From: Lactobacillus kitasatonis DSM 16761 = JCM 1039
GTDB taxonomy: Bacteria; Bacillota; Bacilli; Lactobacillales; Lactobacillaceae
Length of the DNA: 64,000 bases
Assembly (NCBI RefSeq): GCF_000615285.1
Contig: NZ_BALU01000009.1
Span: forward strand, 29,010 to 93,009
Reading direction: 5' to 3'
Made by a program: the position numbers and the translations under genes. The notes beneath the pieces are model-generated. The model searched no databases. It was not told the DNA's origin and saw only the letters and a program-made list of their open reading frames with translations. Below, piece by piece: positions 1 through 9,478 of the stretch (position 1 is its first letter; each line of letters begins with the position of its first letter).

Positions 1-64
1 TACATTTTATCCTATTTTTGTATGACAGGTCTAGTATTAATTTTAATGTTAGCGCTAACACTTA

Positions 65-2653
65 TTATTTTCTAATTCTTAGATAAAGAAATAGAGTAAG
101 CAAACTAAGAAAAATTCCTGCCAAAAAGATCCATGGAACATAGATTAAAGTGATTTTATGAGTGCCTTTATTTAACTTGAAGTTTAAAAAGGTGTTCATA
201 AATAAGATTTTATTTTTGTGAACTACATGTCCATTGTCTAAAACAATCCAATTGAAATCATTAGGGATCGTTGAATTCATTGTTTCAGTCTCTTTAGTAG
301 TAAAAGCATCTGATCTAATCGTTAAGGCAGAAGTTTGTTTAAACTGAGGCTGCCTTTTCTTAAAGGCTGTTATTGTTTGTTCGAGCTTCTTGGTGTTTAA
401 ACGCCAAAGATTAGCTGCATTTAGATTTAATTGATTGTTTTTAAGCGTGAAAACTAGATGAATAGTTTGACCACGTTGACGGCTGCCTAAGTTGATTAAA
501 CGAGAATTTTGATCACGTACGCTGGTAGTAATGTTAGTCCCATTTACAGTTAAATCAATTAGATCTTCATCGACATCACCAGGAAGCTCAAGGTAATAAG
601 AATCATCAGTTTGTGGCTTAAAGTTGAAAATGACACGACCTTCTTGGCTTTTATTCTTCTTGGTATATTGCATCCAGCCGCCGTCCCAGCTTGAAACATT
701 AATTAACTTGGGGTCTGGCCAAATTACGCTAGAAAAGAGCTTTTGTTTGTTTCCTGTAGCTGCTTCAAAAAATTTGGTTTGATTGCCTGTAATGTCAGAT
801 GAATCAAATTTGATTTTCTTAGTAGCGTTAGGACTTAAGAATAAAAATGGTAGGGCATCATCATTTCTCATTAAGAATAATTGCTTAAAGCGTTTTTCGA
901 TAGCGTAGTCACTGGTATCAATACGATTATTTGAGTTGCTATATGTCATCTGCTTTTTAGTCTTAAGCGGTGTGATATCGTCGTTAGGCAAAATATAGTA
1001 TTTAATGCCAAATAAATCATCAGTGATAGGCGTGCCACCAAAGTTAGTGTATGAATTGCTGTTATTAACGAAACCTAAGTTGCTTACCAAGTTTAAAACA
1101 CGCTGGTTAGAGATTGAGTTGAAGGTACTCAAACCATAATAGTTTGCACTAAATGGATCGTCGTCAGAGCGATAGAATGTTTTTTCTGTTCGATATAAAG
1201 TATCATCATGATCTTTGGTATACTGAGTAATTTGACTGGTATTTTGTACGAAATTGCGATAATCAGCATTGTCTTGGTAAGCCAAATTATTCAAAGAGAG
1301 AACTAAATTAATGATCAGTTCTAGTTCAATAATCAAGCAAAAGAACGGAGCAGCAAAACTACTTCTATTGTAGATAAAGCCAATGAAGAGAATGCCCAAA
1401 GCCAAAAAGGCCGCTGAGGCAGTCTGTGCATTTTGATTTAAAAAGGCAAAGGACTTGGAGTTTAAAGTGATAAAGACGATTAAACCAATAGCTAATAAAA
1501 TTAAGATGCCTATTTGCCAGAATTTAACTTTTTCACGTTGATTTAGCGCAATTATTGCTAAGTTCAGTGCAAAGAAGATTAAAACAAAGGAGAAACGGCC
1601 TGGATACCAGACTGGGAACTGACCTAAGTGCCAAATTAAAACTAGTGGTGTCCAGAACAAAGAAGCTAGCAAAAGGATTAATAAGAGACCATTAGCTAAT
1701 TTATGTTGCCAATCAATTTTTTTGCTTAAGAAATAAAAGACGGCGAGTAAAACAAAGGGCAGAGCAATGTAGATGTTAGGCATTCCTTCTTGCATTTCAT
1801 GGAAGTCATATGCACCGTCTGCTAGCTTGGCTAATTCGTTATACGGAGTAAATTGGAAACCTAAAGACCAATCAGCACTCGAAGCCGCCTTCCCTTGCAG
1901 CATTTCAACAGCCACAGGTAAAAGCATGAATGCATCTAAAAATGAGCCCCACATGTTTTTCTTAAGGTAATCCCAGAAAAGTGGCCAACGCTCTTTTTTA
2001 TCGAAGAAAAATAATTTGCTTAAAAGATAAAACAAACCAAATGCTAGAGCCATATAAGCAGTGTAAAAATTGGTGAACCACAATAAAAAGGTGATCAAAA
2101 TCAAATGATTCTTTTGTTGTGCTAATACACGATCGATTGCATTAATTAATAAAGGCAAAAGCAATACCGAATCTAGCCACATTAGGTTAAAATGGTTAGC
2201 GATGGTGTAGCCAGATAGAGCATAAGCGGCACTAGCTGCTAAAGCGTAAAATTCATTATCGATTTTTTGTTTCCAATAATAATAGCTAGTCAGACCTGCC
2301 GTCGCAATTTTGGTAGCGATAATGATTAACACCATCTCCGGCAGGAATCTCTGCGGCGCCAAAAATAAGAGCAGGTTAAAAGGACTAAATAAGTAATAAG
2401 CATCTGTTGCCAGCATCGAACCGCCTAAGCCGTTAGCAAATGAATAAATTAGTCTAAGCGGGTGAGTAAACAGATTACTTCTGAAAAAGGCTAAGAAGTC
2501 AACATATTGCTGTCCTAGATCAACAGTTAAAACACCATTTTTGGTATAAAAGAAATAACTTAAGAAAATAAGGCTAGGTAAAACAAAACTTATCAGATAA
2601 AGCACTTTTTCTTTATTGAAATTTAACTTAAGCGTTTTAGAATATTTGGTCAT
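65..2653 (-). CDS. YfhO-family polytopic membrane protein
   Basis: 862 aa. The N-terminal two thirds is a run of about 12 hydrophobic helices starting near residue 18. A soluble extracytoplasmic domain follows (about residues 470-820), then one last helix before a short basic tail. The aromatic YPGRF segment between helices and the GLGGSML loop fit the YfhO family, GT-C-like membrane proteins tied to glycosylation of lipoteichoic acid or other surface polymers (family knowledge). Substrate and donor cannot be read from sequence. Start is the ATG at 2653. It is divergent from the PBP gene with about 90 bp between them, a plausible pairing of two envelope genes. Length is normal for the family and no lesion is seen. 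Confidence 0.85.
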   Translation of the reverse strand: MTKYSKTLKLNFNKEKVLYLISFVLPSLIFLSYFFYTKNGVLTVDLGQQYVDFLAFFRSNLFTHPLRLIYSFANGLGGSMLATDAYYLFSPFNLLLFLAPQRFLPEMVLIIIATKIATAGLTSYYYWKQKIDNEFYALAASAAYALSGYTIANHFNLMWLDSVLLLPLLINAIDRVLAQQKNHLILITFLLWFTNFYTAYMALAFGLFYLLSKLFFFDKKERWPLFWDYLKKNMWGSFLDAFMLLPVAVEMLQGKAASSADWSLGFQFTPYNELAKLADGAYDFHEMQEGMPNIYIALPFVLLAVFYFLSKKIDWQHKLANGLLLILLLASLFWTPLVLIWHLGQFPVWYPGRFSFVLIFFALNLAIIALNQREKVKFWQIGILILLAIGLIVFITLNSKSFAFLNQNAQTASAAFLALGILFIGFIYNRSSFAAPFFCLIIELELIINLVLSLNNLAYQDNADYRNFVQNTSQITQYTKDHDDTLYRTEKTFYRSDDDPFSANYYGLSTFNSISNQRVLNLVSNLGFVNNSNSYTNFGGTPITDDLFGIKYYILPNDDITPLKTKKQMTYSNSNNRIDTSDYAIEKRFKQLFLMRNDDALPFLFLSPNATKKIKFDSSDITGNQTKFFEAATGNKQKLFSSVIWPDPKLINVSSWDGGWMQYTKKNKSQEGRVIFNFKPQTDDSYYLELPGDVDEDLIDLTVNGTNITTSVRDQNSRLINLGSRQRGQTIHLVFTLKNNQLNLNAANLWRLNTKKLEQTITAFKKRQPQFKQTSALTIRSDAFTTKETETMNSTIPNDFNWIVLDNGHVVHKNKILFMNTFLNFKLNKGTHKITLIYVPWIFLAGIFLSLLTLFLYLRIRK

Positions 2654-2743
2654 ATTAAAATTTATCTAAGCTCCATACTCAATCATAGAATTAACGTTCA
2701 GTTTTTGTTAAAATACATACAGTTTTAGTAAGGGACGATTTAC

Positions 2744-4852
2744 GTGGATTATTTTAGAAAAAATAGTGGGACTGGTTCAAATAAGCAGTCCTCAACTCCA
2801 ATAAGAATGCGAATCATTCTGGGTGTTATTCTCGTGCTTTTTGCGATGCTGATAGGACAATTAGCATATCTGCAATTGGTCTACGGTTCTCGCTTTAAAG
2901 CGGAGGTACAAAAGTCTGATTCAACAGTTGTATCTAATCAAGTGCCCCGTGGGGTAATGTATGATGCTAAAGGGCGCGTTTTAGTAGGGAATAGGCCAAC
3001 TAATGCCATTACTTATACTAAGAGCGCCTCGACTACTACGACGCAGATTTATCAAATCTCAAATGCGTTGAGTAATTATATTAAGATTACCGATGAAAAG
3101 CCAACAAAGCAAATGGTAGCCGATTATTATTTAGCTGATGAAGATAATAATACCAAGATTTCAGCGCAGCTTCCTAAATCAGCCAAGGTTGATGCAGATG
3201 GCAATAAGAAGACCAACTCAGAAATTTATCAAGCTGAAATTCAATATGTTGAAAAGCTGAATCCAAAATTGACTGAAAAGCAGAAGACTGCTGCTTTAAT
3301 CTTTAATAAGATTTCCGGAGCGTATACTTTATCAACTATTTATATTAAGAATAAGGGCTTGACTAATAGAGAAATTGCTCAAGTTGGTGAGCACTTATCA
3401 GATTTACCAGGTGTTGGTATTGGTACGGACTGGCAAAGATCATATCCAAATGGTTCATCAATCCAAAGTATCATTGGCTCAGTTTCAACTGAAAAATCTG
3501 GTTTGCCAAGTGATAATTTGCAATATTACTTAAGAAATGGTTATTCAAGAAACGACCGTGTTGGTACTTCATATCTTGAAGAAGAATATGAACCTCTTTT
3601 AAAGGGGACTAAGTCAACTAGTCGAGTAACTACTAAAGCTAACGGTAATATTCAACAAACTAAGACTGTTTATAATGGTCAAGCTGGTGCCAGCTTAATG
3701 CTTACAATTGATGCCAAGTATCAAAAGCAAGTTCAAGCCGCATTAAAGCGTGTATACAGCTCTGCCGAATCAGCTGGTGCTGCTCGCTATTCAAACGGTG
3801 CATATGCTGTAGCGATGAATCCTAAAACAGGTGCGCTTTTAGCTGTTGCTGGTATTAACAGAAATACTAATACAGGCAAGACTACTGATAATGCGTTAGG
3901 TGTAATTAATCAATCATTTGTTATGGGATCTGTTGTTAAAGGGGCAACTGTTTCAGGTGGTTTGATTAATAAAGTAATTACGCCAACTAACAATACTTTG
4001 CCTGATACACCAATTTACCTTCCAGGCTCTCCAGTTAAGAAATCTGTTTACCCAATTGGTACTTTCAGTTCTCTTGATGCAGAAACAGCCCTTGAAGTTT
4101 CAAGTAACATTTACATGATGCACCTTGCTATGAAGTGGGTAGGCGCTAAATATGTACCTAAGTCATACATTCATATGCCTGATGATTCATTTAATATTTT
4201 ACGTAGAAACTTTGCTATGTTTGGTTTAGGCCAAAAGACTGGTGTTGACTTGCCAGGTGAAGTTGCAGGCATTGAGGGTAAATCATTCAACTCTAAAGGT
4301 AATATCTTGTCTGGGTCAGTACTTGATTTGGCCTATGGTAACTACGATGCATATACACCAATTCAATTGGCTCAATATGTTTCAACTATTGCTAACGGCG
4401 GCTACAGAATGCAACCTTACATCGTACAATCTGTTGGTAAGACTAGCAAAGATGGTAAGAAGATTTACATCAATTACAATAAAAAGCCAAATGTTCAACA
4501 AGCAATTCCTTGGACACCAGACGAATTGAATGTTGTAAGACAAGGTTTCTGGCGCGTAGTTCATGGTACTAACGGTTGGGGTACTGCTCACCCATTGAAG
4601 AACGTTAAGCCTTCAATCTCAGGTAAGACTGGTACTGCCCAAACCTTCTACTACGATGCAGAGCACCCTAACAGAAAACACAATATTGAATTAATTAACG
4701 CAACCTTCATTGGTTACGCTCCATCTAAGAATCCAAAGCTTGCGGTTGCAGTAGTCTTCCCAGGACTTGATCCAGATGGTGAAGGTACATATACTTTGCA
4801 AGTAGCAAAGGCAATGATTCAGGATTATTTCAAACTTTATTCAACAAAATAA
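2744..4852 (+). CDS. Class B penicillin-binding protein (PBP2b-like transpeptidase)
   Basis: 702 aa. A short basic N-terminus and one membrane helix (about residues 25-45) anchor an extracellular PBP dimerisation domain and a transpeptidase domain. All three active-site motifs are present: SVVK near residue 395, SSN near 451 and KTGT near 627. It cross-links peptidoglycan stem peptides, as in elongation or septal synthesis (family knowledge). The long insertion at residues 110-190 is typical of lactobacillar PBP2b. Start is GTG at 2744, with AAGGGA about 8 nt upstream. Immediately upstream, rpmG's neighbour order (PBP, rpmG, cyclo-ligase, rhomboid) is common in lactobacilli. pbp2b is likely, but the exact paralogue is not certain. 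Confidence 0.9.
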   Translation: MDYFRKNSGTGSNKQSSTPIRMRIILGVILVLFAMLIGQLAYLQLVYGSRFKAEVQKSDSTVVSNQVPRGVMYDAKGRVLVGNRPTNAITYTKSASTTTTQIYQISNALSNYIKITDEKPTKQMVADYYLADEDNNTKISAQLPKSAKVDADGNKKTNSEIYQAEIQYVEKLNPKLTEKQKTAALIFNKISGAYTLSTIYIKNKGLTNREIAQVGEHLSDLPGVGIGTDWQRSYPNGSSIQSIIGSVSTEKSGLPSDNLQYYLRNGYSRNDRVGTSYLEEEYEPLLKGTKSTSRVTTKANGNIQQTKTVYNGQAGASLMLTIDAKYQKQVQAALKRVYSSAESAGAARYSNGAYAVAMNPKTGALLAVAGINRNTNTGKTTDNALGVINQSFVMGSVVKGATVSGGLINKVITPTNNTLPDTPIYLPGSPVKKSVYPIGTFSSLDAETALEVSSNIYMMHLAMKWVGAKYVPKSYIHMPDDSFNILRRNFAMFGLGQKTGVDLPGEVAGIEGKSFNSKGNILSGSVLDLAYGNYDAYTPIQLAQYVSTIANGGYRMQPYIVQSVGKTSKDGKKIYINYNKKPNVQQAIPWTPDELNVVRQGFWRVVHGTNGWGTAHPLKNVKPSISGKTGTAQTFYYDAEHPNRKHNIELINATFIGYAPSKNPKLAVAVVFPGLDPDGEGTYTLQVAKAMIQDYFKLYSTK

Positions 4853-4862
4853 TGATTAATAC

Positions 4863-4891
4863 TGGTCAAATTGCTTGAAAAATGCTATCCT
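4863..4891 (+). promoter_or_regulatory. Candidate promoter of rpmG
   Basis: TGGTCA, 17 bp, then TATCCT preceded by TGC (extended -10), ending 36 bp before the rpmG ATG. Moderate match to sigma-A consensus; no terminator separates it from the PBP gene. Confidence 0.35.
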
Positions 4892-4927
4892 AGTACAGTC
4901 AGAATAAAAGTGTAGGTGGTGAAAGAA

Positions 4928-5077
4928 ATGGCAGATAACATCATTTTAGAATGCACCGAATGTGGCGATAGAAGTTACTTATCTAAGAAGAACAAGCGTA
5001 AGCATCCGGAACGTTTATCTTTGAAGAAGTATTGCCCAGTTGAAAGACGAGTAACACTTCACCGTGAAACTAAGTAA
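4928..5077 (+). CDS. rpmG: 50S ribosomal protein L33
   Basis: 49 aa, the expected size for bacterial L33, with the family core [18 protein letters not shown] and C-terminal HRETK. GTGGTGAAAG just upstream supplies the ribosome-binding site for ATG at 4928. L33 sits near the E site of the 50S subunit. The first zinc-ribbon pair is present (Cys9, Cys12) but only Cys36 of the second pair remains, because CPVE stands where zinc-type L33 has CxxC. This looks intermediate between the zinc-binding and zinc-free paralogues. A terminator follows directly. Confidence 0.95.
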   Translation: MADNIILECTECGDRSYLSKKNKRKHPERLSLKKYCPVERRVTLHRETK

Positions 5078-5086
5078 TAAACCAAA

Positions 5087-5117
5087 ATAGCAGGTTCAGT
5101 GCCTACTATTTTTTTTG
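5087..5117 (+). terminator. Rho-independent terminator after rpmG
   Basis: Stem ATAGCAGG/CCTACTAT with one G-U pair and a 7-nt loop, followed by a run of nine T. Confidence 0.8.
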
Positions 5118-5132
5118 TTTTTGGACGAAAAA

Positions 5133-5696
5133 ATGAAGAAATCAGAATTAAGAAAAGTACAAATAAACAAATTAAAAGAATTTGCGAATACTAAAGAAAA
5201 AAAGACTGAAGATAGAATCTTATTAGAGAAATTAATGACCACTAATTTGATCAAGACTAGTCAAACAATTGGTGTGACAGCTTCTTTGCCCTTTGAAGTA
5301 GATACTTCAGAGTTAATCGCAAGATTATGGGAAGCCGGCAAGAAGGTCTATTTAGCTAAAGCCAGAGCAGATCAAGATCATACATTGGATTTTCTTCATT
5401 ACACTTATATGAGTAAATTGGTTAAATCAAAATTTGGCGTTGAAGAAATTGCTGATGAAAATGCAGAAGTCAATAATGAGCTTGATTTAGTTATCGCACC
5501 GGGACTTGCTTTTGCGTTAGATTCACATGTCCGCTTAGGCTTTGGCGGTGGCTACTATGATCGCTTTTTGGCCAAATACAATCCTAAGACTGTATCGCTT
5601 GTAAGTACGCCAATGCAGTTTGCTAGTTCAGAATGGCCAGTAGAAAAAACAGATATTCCAATTCAAACAATTGTGACGACCGATAAAATCTATTAG
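5133..5696 (+). CDS. 5-formyltetrahydrofolate cyclo-ligase
   Basis: 187 aa. Converts 5-formyl-THF to 5,10-methenyl-THF with ATP, recycling the inactive folate store. The signature RLGFGGGYYDRFL (near residues 137-149) is the phosphate/folate-binding loop of the family, and the basic N-terminus KKSELRKVQINKL is usual. I chose ATG at 5133: an upstream TTG (5115) lies inside the rpmG terminator T-run and has no ribosome-binding site, while GGAC precedes 5133. It is followed 38 bp later by the rhomboid gene in the same direction, so these probably form one transcript. Confidence 0.9.
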   Translation: MKKSELRKVQINKLKEFANTKEKKTEDRILLEKLMTTNLIKTSQTIGVTASLPFEVDTSELIARLWEAGKKVYLAKARADQDHTLDFLHYTYMSKLVKSKFGVEEIADENAEVNNELDLVIAPGLAFALDSHVRLGFGGGYYDRFLAKYNPKTVSLVSTPMQFASSEWPVEKTDIPIQTIVTTDKIY

Positions 5697-5734
5697 AATA
5701 TACCAAAATAACGAATTTTTAAGGGGATTGTTAG

Positions 5735-6413
5735 ATGAATCGAAAAATCAACCTGTCGCAATCGATTGTGACGATGGGTATTTTAATAGTATTGTTGATC
5801 GTCTTCTTAGTTGAAGTGTTCCTTGGCGGCTCAGAAAATACCAATGTATTGATGAAAATGGGTGCCATGAGCAACTATGCAGTTGTAGTTGGACATCAAT
5901 GGTGGCGTTTGTTTGCCGCGCAATTTTTGCATATTGGTGTTATGCACTTGGTTTCCAATGCCGTGATTATTTACTACATGGGTCAGTATATGGAACCAAT
6001 CATGGGCCATACTAGATTTTTAGTGACCTATCTTTTAGCTGGTATGGGCGGTAATCTAATGAGTTTAGCCTTTAGCTCTGACAGAGGCTTAAGTGCTGGT
6101 GCTTCAACAGCTTTGTTTGGTCTTTTTGGTGCGATGACTGCAATTGGACTTCGCAATATCCATAATCCAATGATCAGTTATTTGGGTAGACAAGCCTTTG
6201 TATTGGCTTTGATCAACTTAGCTCTGGATATTTTTGTTCCAGGAATCGACATTTTGGGCCACATTGGTGGCTTGATTGTCGGATTCTTGCTTGCGATTAT
6301 TATGGGCGATCGCGTAATGAGAACTTATAATCAAGTGGCGCGTTTTGGCTGGTGCTGTGTTGATTTTTTATATAGTTTGGACAGTTAGAACAGGAATGGT
6401 TATTAACTTCTAA
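5735..6413 (+). pseudogene. Rhomboid-family intramembrane serine protease, C-terminal frameshift
   Basis: Six-helix rhomboid core. The active-site Ser lies in SAGASTALFG (near residue 124), the catalytic His in LGHIGGLIVG and the conserved HLVSN in helix 2. Rhomboids cleave transmembrane substrates within the bilayer. The continuous frame stops at 6388 (217 aa) after an abrupt change to WCCVDFLYSLDS. With one base removed near 6350 the frame continues as AVLIFYIVWTVRTGMVINF and ends at 6413, overlapping the next gene as TAATG. The extra base is therefore a recent lesion or a sequencing error. All catalytic residues precede it, so the short form may still be active, lacking only the last helix. 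Confidence 0.8.
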
Positions 6414-6643
6414 TGAAGACTTTATATGATGTACAGCAGCTTTTAGAAAAATATGGCATTTTAGTTCATGTTGGTAAAAGAATCTGGGATATTGAACTGA
6501 TGGCTCTTGAACTCGATAATATTAATAAAGCCGGTTTAATTGACCGGCATGATTATATGGTGGCTAAACTTATCTTGCGTAAAGAACACCGCATTGAAGA
6601 ACTCGATGAAAAAAAGAAAGATGAGAAAAACAATAGCAAGTAA
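6413..6643 (+). CDS. YqgQ-family (DUF910) cytosolic protein
   Basis: 76 aa, acidic and basic helical protein with core YDVQQLLEKYGILVHVGKR and a lysine/glutamate tail, matching the small YqgQ family found beside rhomboid and glucokinase genes in Firmicutes. Function is not established. The ATG at 6413 overlaps the ancestral rhomboid stop (TAATG), which argues for translational coupling that the upstream frameshift has disturbed. No other ribosome-binding site is obvious. Confidence 0.8.
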   Translation: MKTLYDVQQLLEKYGILVHVGKRIWDIELMALELDNINKAGLIDRHDYMVAKLILRKEHRIEELDEKKKDEKNNSK

Positions 6644-6701
6644 ATTAGTTTAGCGGTATCATTATATTTGTAAACTTTTATGGAAGGGCAGATTAGATTT
6701 T

Positions 6702-7103
6702 ATGTCGAGTTTTTTAATTGTCTTAGATACTGTTTTATTAGTCATTCTTTTAGCCATCGGTGGTGTTTGGGCCTGGAATAAGATTCAAGCTAGATCCCTT
6801 GGCGGTGAATTGACTAATGAAGAATTTAAGGAAGGCATGCGTAAGGCACAAATTATTGATCTGCGAGAAAAAGAGCCTTTTAAACGCAAGCATATTGATG
6901 GTGCACGTAGCTTGCCATATACAATGCTTAAGTATCAATATAATGAACTTAGAAGCGATTTGCCGGTTTACCTTTACTCAGACTCAAACACAATCACATT
7001 GAGAGCTGCCCGTTTCTTGAAGAAGAAGGGCTTTGTTTCAGTCCACTGGCTTAAGGGTGGCTTTGAAACCTGGGACGGCAGAACTAAGAAATCTAAATAT
7101 TAA
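6702..7103 (+). CDS. Membrane-anchored rhodanese-like protein
   Basis: 133 aa. One N-terminal helix (residues 4-25) is followed by a single rhodanese domain (IIDLREKEPFKRKHIDGARS, then LKGGFETWDG). Rhodaneses use a Cys in a loop between these motifs to carry sulfur. Here that loop reads YSDSNTITLRAARFLKKKGF and has no Cys at all, so classical sulfurtransfer is unlikely and a binding or scaffold role is more probable. AAGGGC lies about 13 nt before the ATG at 6702. A terminator follows. It is in the same direction as yqgQ and rhomboid, a conserved neighbourhood. Confidence 0.8.
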   Translation: MSSFLIVLDTVLLVILLAIGGVWAWNKIQARSLGGELTNEEFKEGMRKAQIIDLREKEPFKRKHIDGARSLPYTMLKYQYNELRSDLPVYLYSDSNTITLRAARFLKKKGFVSVHWLKGGFETWDGRTKKSKY

Positions 7104-7112
7104 TTTTAAAAA

Positions 7113-7150
7113 CACATTTGGGAGGAGAATCTGCTCAAATGTGCTTTTTT
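7113..7150 (+). terminator. Terminator after rhodanese-like gene
   Basis: Stem CACATTTG/CAAATGTG with a 15-nt loop, followed by C and six T. Confidence 0.75.
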
Positions 7151-7181
7151 CGTATAAAAATGAATTGTGAAAGATGATTAT

Positions 7182-8102
7182 ATGCAAAAAGTATTAGCCC
7201 TCGTTGGTCCGACCGCTATTGGCAAGACCGATTTAGCGATTGCACTGGCTCAAAAACTTAATGGTGAAATTGTCTCAGGCGACTCGATGCAAGTTTATCA
7301 AGAAGTCGAAGTAGGAACAGCCAAGGCAACTAAAAAAGAACAGAGCAAAGTTAAACATTACCTAGTTGATACGCGTTCTGTTTTTGACGAATTTTCTGTC
7401 AAAGATTTTGTCGATGAAGCAACAAAGGCAATTGATGAAATTAGTGCTAAAGGGAAATTGCCCATTTTAGCTGGTGGTACAGGCTTTTATGCAAATGCCT
7501 TGCTTAATAAAATGCAGCTAGGTGAAAAGAAGGAAGAGAATCGTGGTACTTCTCAAAAATGGAAAGACTATCTTGCTCGCTACGGTCCAGAAAAGTTGTG
7601 GCAGGTTTTAAATGAAAAGGATCCAGCTGCAGCTGAAAAGATTCCGGTGCCTAATTCACGCAGAACAATGCGTGCTTTAACCGTGATTGATCGAACCGGC
7701 AAGAGATTTTCTGAACAACAAAAGAAGATCGAACCTCGCTATGATTATTTGATCATCGGCCTTAATTCTGATAGACAGGAAATCTATCGCAGAATTAACT
7801 TGCGAGTCGATAAGATGATGCAAAAGGGGATGCTTGATGAAGCTAAGTTTATCTATGAAAATCGCGCTAAAGAGCATCAAATTTTGCAGGCAATTGCTTA
7901 CAAGGAATTCTTTACTTACTTTGAAGGTAAAGAAGATTTAGACAGCTGTATTACGCAGTTAAAGACTGCTTCAAGGCGGTATGCTAAACGACAATTAACT
8001 TATTTTAGAAATCAACTGCCTGTTGTTTGGTTTGATCCGCTGAATGATCCTGATTGTAAACAAAAGATTATTGCAAAAGTCGAGGAATGGAAAAATGAAT
8101 AA
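7182..8102 (+). CDS. miaA: tRNA dimethylallyltransferase
   Basis: 306 aa. Transfers the dimethylallyl group to A37 of tRNAs reading UNN codons. P-loop GPTAIGKT at residues 10-17, the DSMQVY substrate motif, AGGTGFY and the C-terminal RRYAKRQLTYFRNQ basic helix are all intact. I start at ATG 7182; a GTG at 7167 would add five residues but has no ribosome-binding site. The gene overlaps the next one by 8 bp (ATGAATAA), indicating coupled translation. Confidence 0.93.
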   Translation: MQKVLALVGPTAIGKTDLAIALAQKLNGEIVSGDSMQVYQEVEVGTAKATKKEQSKVKHYLVDTRSVFDEFSVKDFVDEATKAIDEISAKGKLPILAGGTGFYANALLNKMQLGEKKEENRGTSQKWKDYLARYGPEKLWQVLNEKDPAAAEKIPVPNSRRTMRALTVIDRTGKRFSEQQKKIEPRYDYLIIGLNSDRQEIYRRINLRVDKMMQKGMLDEAKFIYENRAKEHQILQAIAYKEFFTYFEGKEDLDSCITQLKTASRRYAKRQLTYFRNQLPVVWFDPLNDPDCKQKIIAKVEEWKNE

Positions 8103-9344
8103 TTTACCAGAAAAATTACAAAAGATTGTAAAAGAAGTCGATCAACGAATTGCTCCTAAATTGGCAGAAATTGAAGATCAGATTGTTTATAACCAAGCTA
8201 AGGTACTTAAAGCTTTCCAAGATAATGAAGTCGCAGAAGCCGATTTAAACGGTTCTACGGGATATGGTGATGACGATATGGGCCGTGACAAGCTTGATCG
8301 TATTTATGCCCAGGTTTTTGACACTGAAGATGCTTTAGTACGTCCACAATTTGTTTCAGGTACGCATACTTTATTTGTTGCTTTAAACGGTAACTTAAAG
8401 TCAGGTGACACCTTAACTTACTTAACTGGTCAACCTTACGATACTTTGCAAAAAGTAATTGGCTTGACTGATGATAAGCGCGGAACTTTAGCTGAAAAAG
8501 GCGTTAAGTTTTCATACGTCCCATTAAACGATGAAAACACTGTTGATTACGATGAAGCAGAAAAAGTTTTAAAGCGTGATCAGCCAAAGATCGTTGCTAT
8601 TCAACGTTCACGTGGTTACTCAACTAGAAAGACTTTCACCATTGAGCAAATCAAAGAAATGATTGCCTTTGTTAAGAAGGTTAGTCCTAAGAGTATTGTC
8701 TTTATCGATAACTGCTACGGTGAATTCTCTGAAAAGCACGAAGCAACTGAATATGGTGCAGACCTCATGGCTGGTTCTTTGATTAAAAATGCCGGCGGTG
8801 GTCTAGCTAAGACTGGTGGCTACATTGTCGGTGAAAAGGACTTAGTAGAAAATGCCAAACTTGCTTTGACTGCACCTGGTTGTACTGACGAAGGTGCCAC
8901 TATCGGCAACTTGCATGATTTCTATGAAGCTTCTTCTTGTCACCTAACGTAACTGGCATGGCCGAAAAAGGTATGATCTTTGCGGCTGCTTTGTTTGACA
9001 AGATGGGCATGAATGTAACGCCTGCCTGGGATGAAAAGCGTAGTGACATTATCGAAACGATCATCTTTAACGATCCAGACAAGATGGTTAAGTTCGTCCA
9101 AGAAGTCCAAAAGAACTCACCAATTGACTCATTCGTAACACCTGAAGCTGTTCACATGGAAGGTTACGAAGATAAGATTATTATGGCTGCCGGCAACTTC
9201 GTTTCAGGTTCAACAATCGAATTTTCTGCAGATGGTCCAATTAGACCACCTTACGCAGTTTACATGCAAGGTGGTTTGACCTACGCTCATGACAAGGTTG
9301 CAATCATTAATGCGGTTCGTGATACATTCTTTAACAAAAAATAA
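8095..9344 (+). pseudogene. YnbB-like PLP-dependent enzyme ('aluminium resistance'/methionine gamma-lyase family), frameshifted
   Basis: Two frames together give one full PLP fold-type I protein of about 415 aa. The first ends at 8952 after HDFYEASSCHLT; the second resumes inside it and runs to 9344. Restoring one G near 8929 gives HDFYEGFFLSPNVTGMAEKG in one frame. The internal-aldimine Lys is in SLIKNAGGGLAKTGGY. Start ATG 8095 has GAGG upstream and overlaps miaA by 8 bp. Family members are C-S lyase or methionine gamma-lyase-like enzymes, usually lying between miaA and glnRA. Either a genuine single-base deletion inactivates it or the base was lost in assembly. Confidence 0.8.
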
Positions 9345-9358
9345 AGTTTAAAAAATTT

Positions 9359-9393
9359 AGTAGACCAATTTGACATTTCAAAATTGGTCTGCT
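9359..9393 (+). terminator. Hairpin between ynbB pseudogene and glnA, overlapping the glnA promoter
   Basis: Stem AGTAGACCAATTT/AAATTGGTCTGCT with one mismatch. There is no T-run after it, so it is a poor intrinsic terminator on this strand. It spans the -35 of the glnA promoter, so an operator or processing role is possible. Confidence 0.5.
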
Positions 9394-9398
9394 ATTGT
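9370..9398 (+). promoter_or_regulatory. glnA promoter
   Basis: TTGACA (9370-9375), 17 bp, TATTGT (9393-9398) preceded by TGC, an extended -10. A leader of about 75 nt follows, with AGGTGG 6 nt before the glnA ATG. Confidence 0.7.
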
Positions 9399-9478
9399 AT
9401 TATACAGTTCTAGGAGATAAGAATTAATCATAGGACCATACCAATTTAATATTTTTTGTTTTTATAGGTGGAAAAGCT

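Noticed and set aside
1773..1970. 65-codon frame opposite the YfhO gene
   Set aside because: Lies wholly inside a confident coding region on the other strand, no ribosome-binding site and no recognisable protein character.
4242..4591. Frames of 95 and 69 codons inside the PBP gene
   Set aside because: Out-of-frame shadows of the transpeptidase domain.
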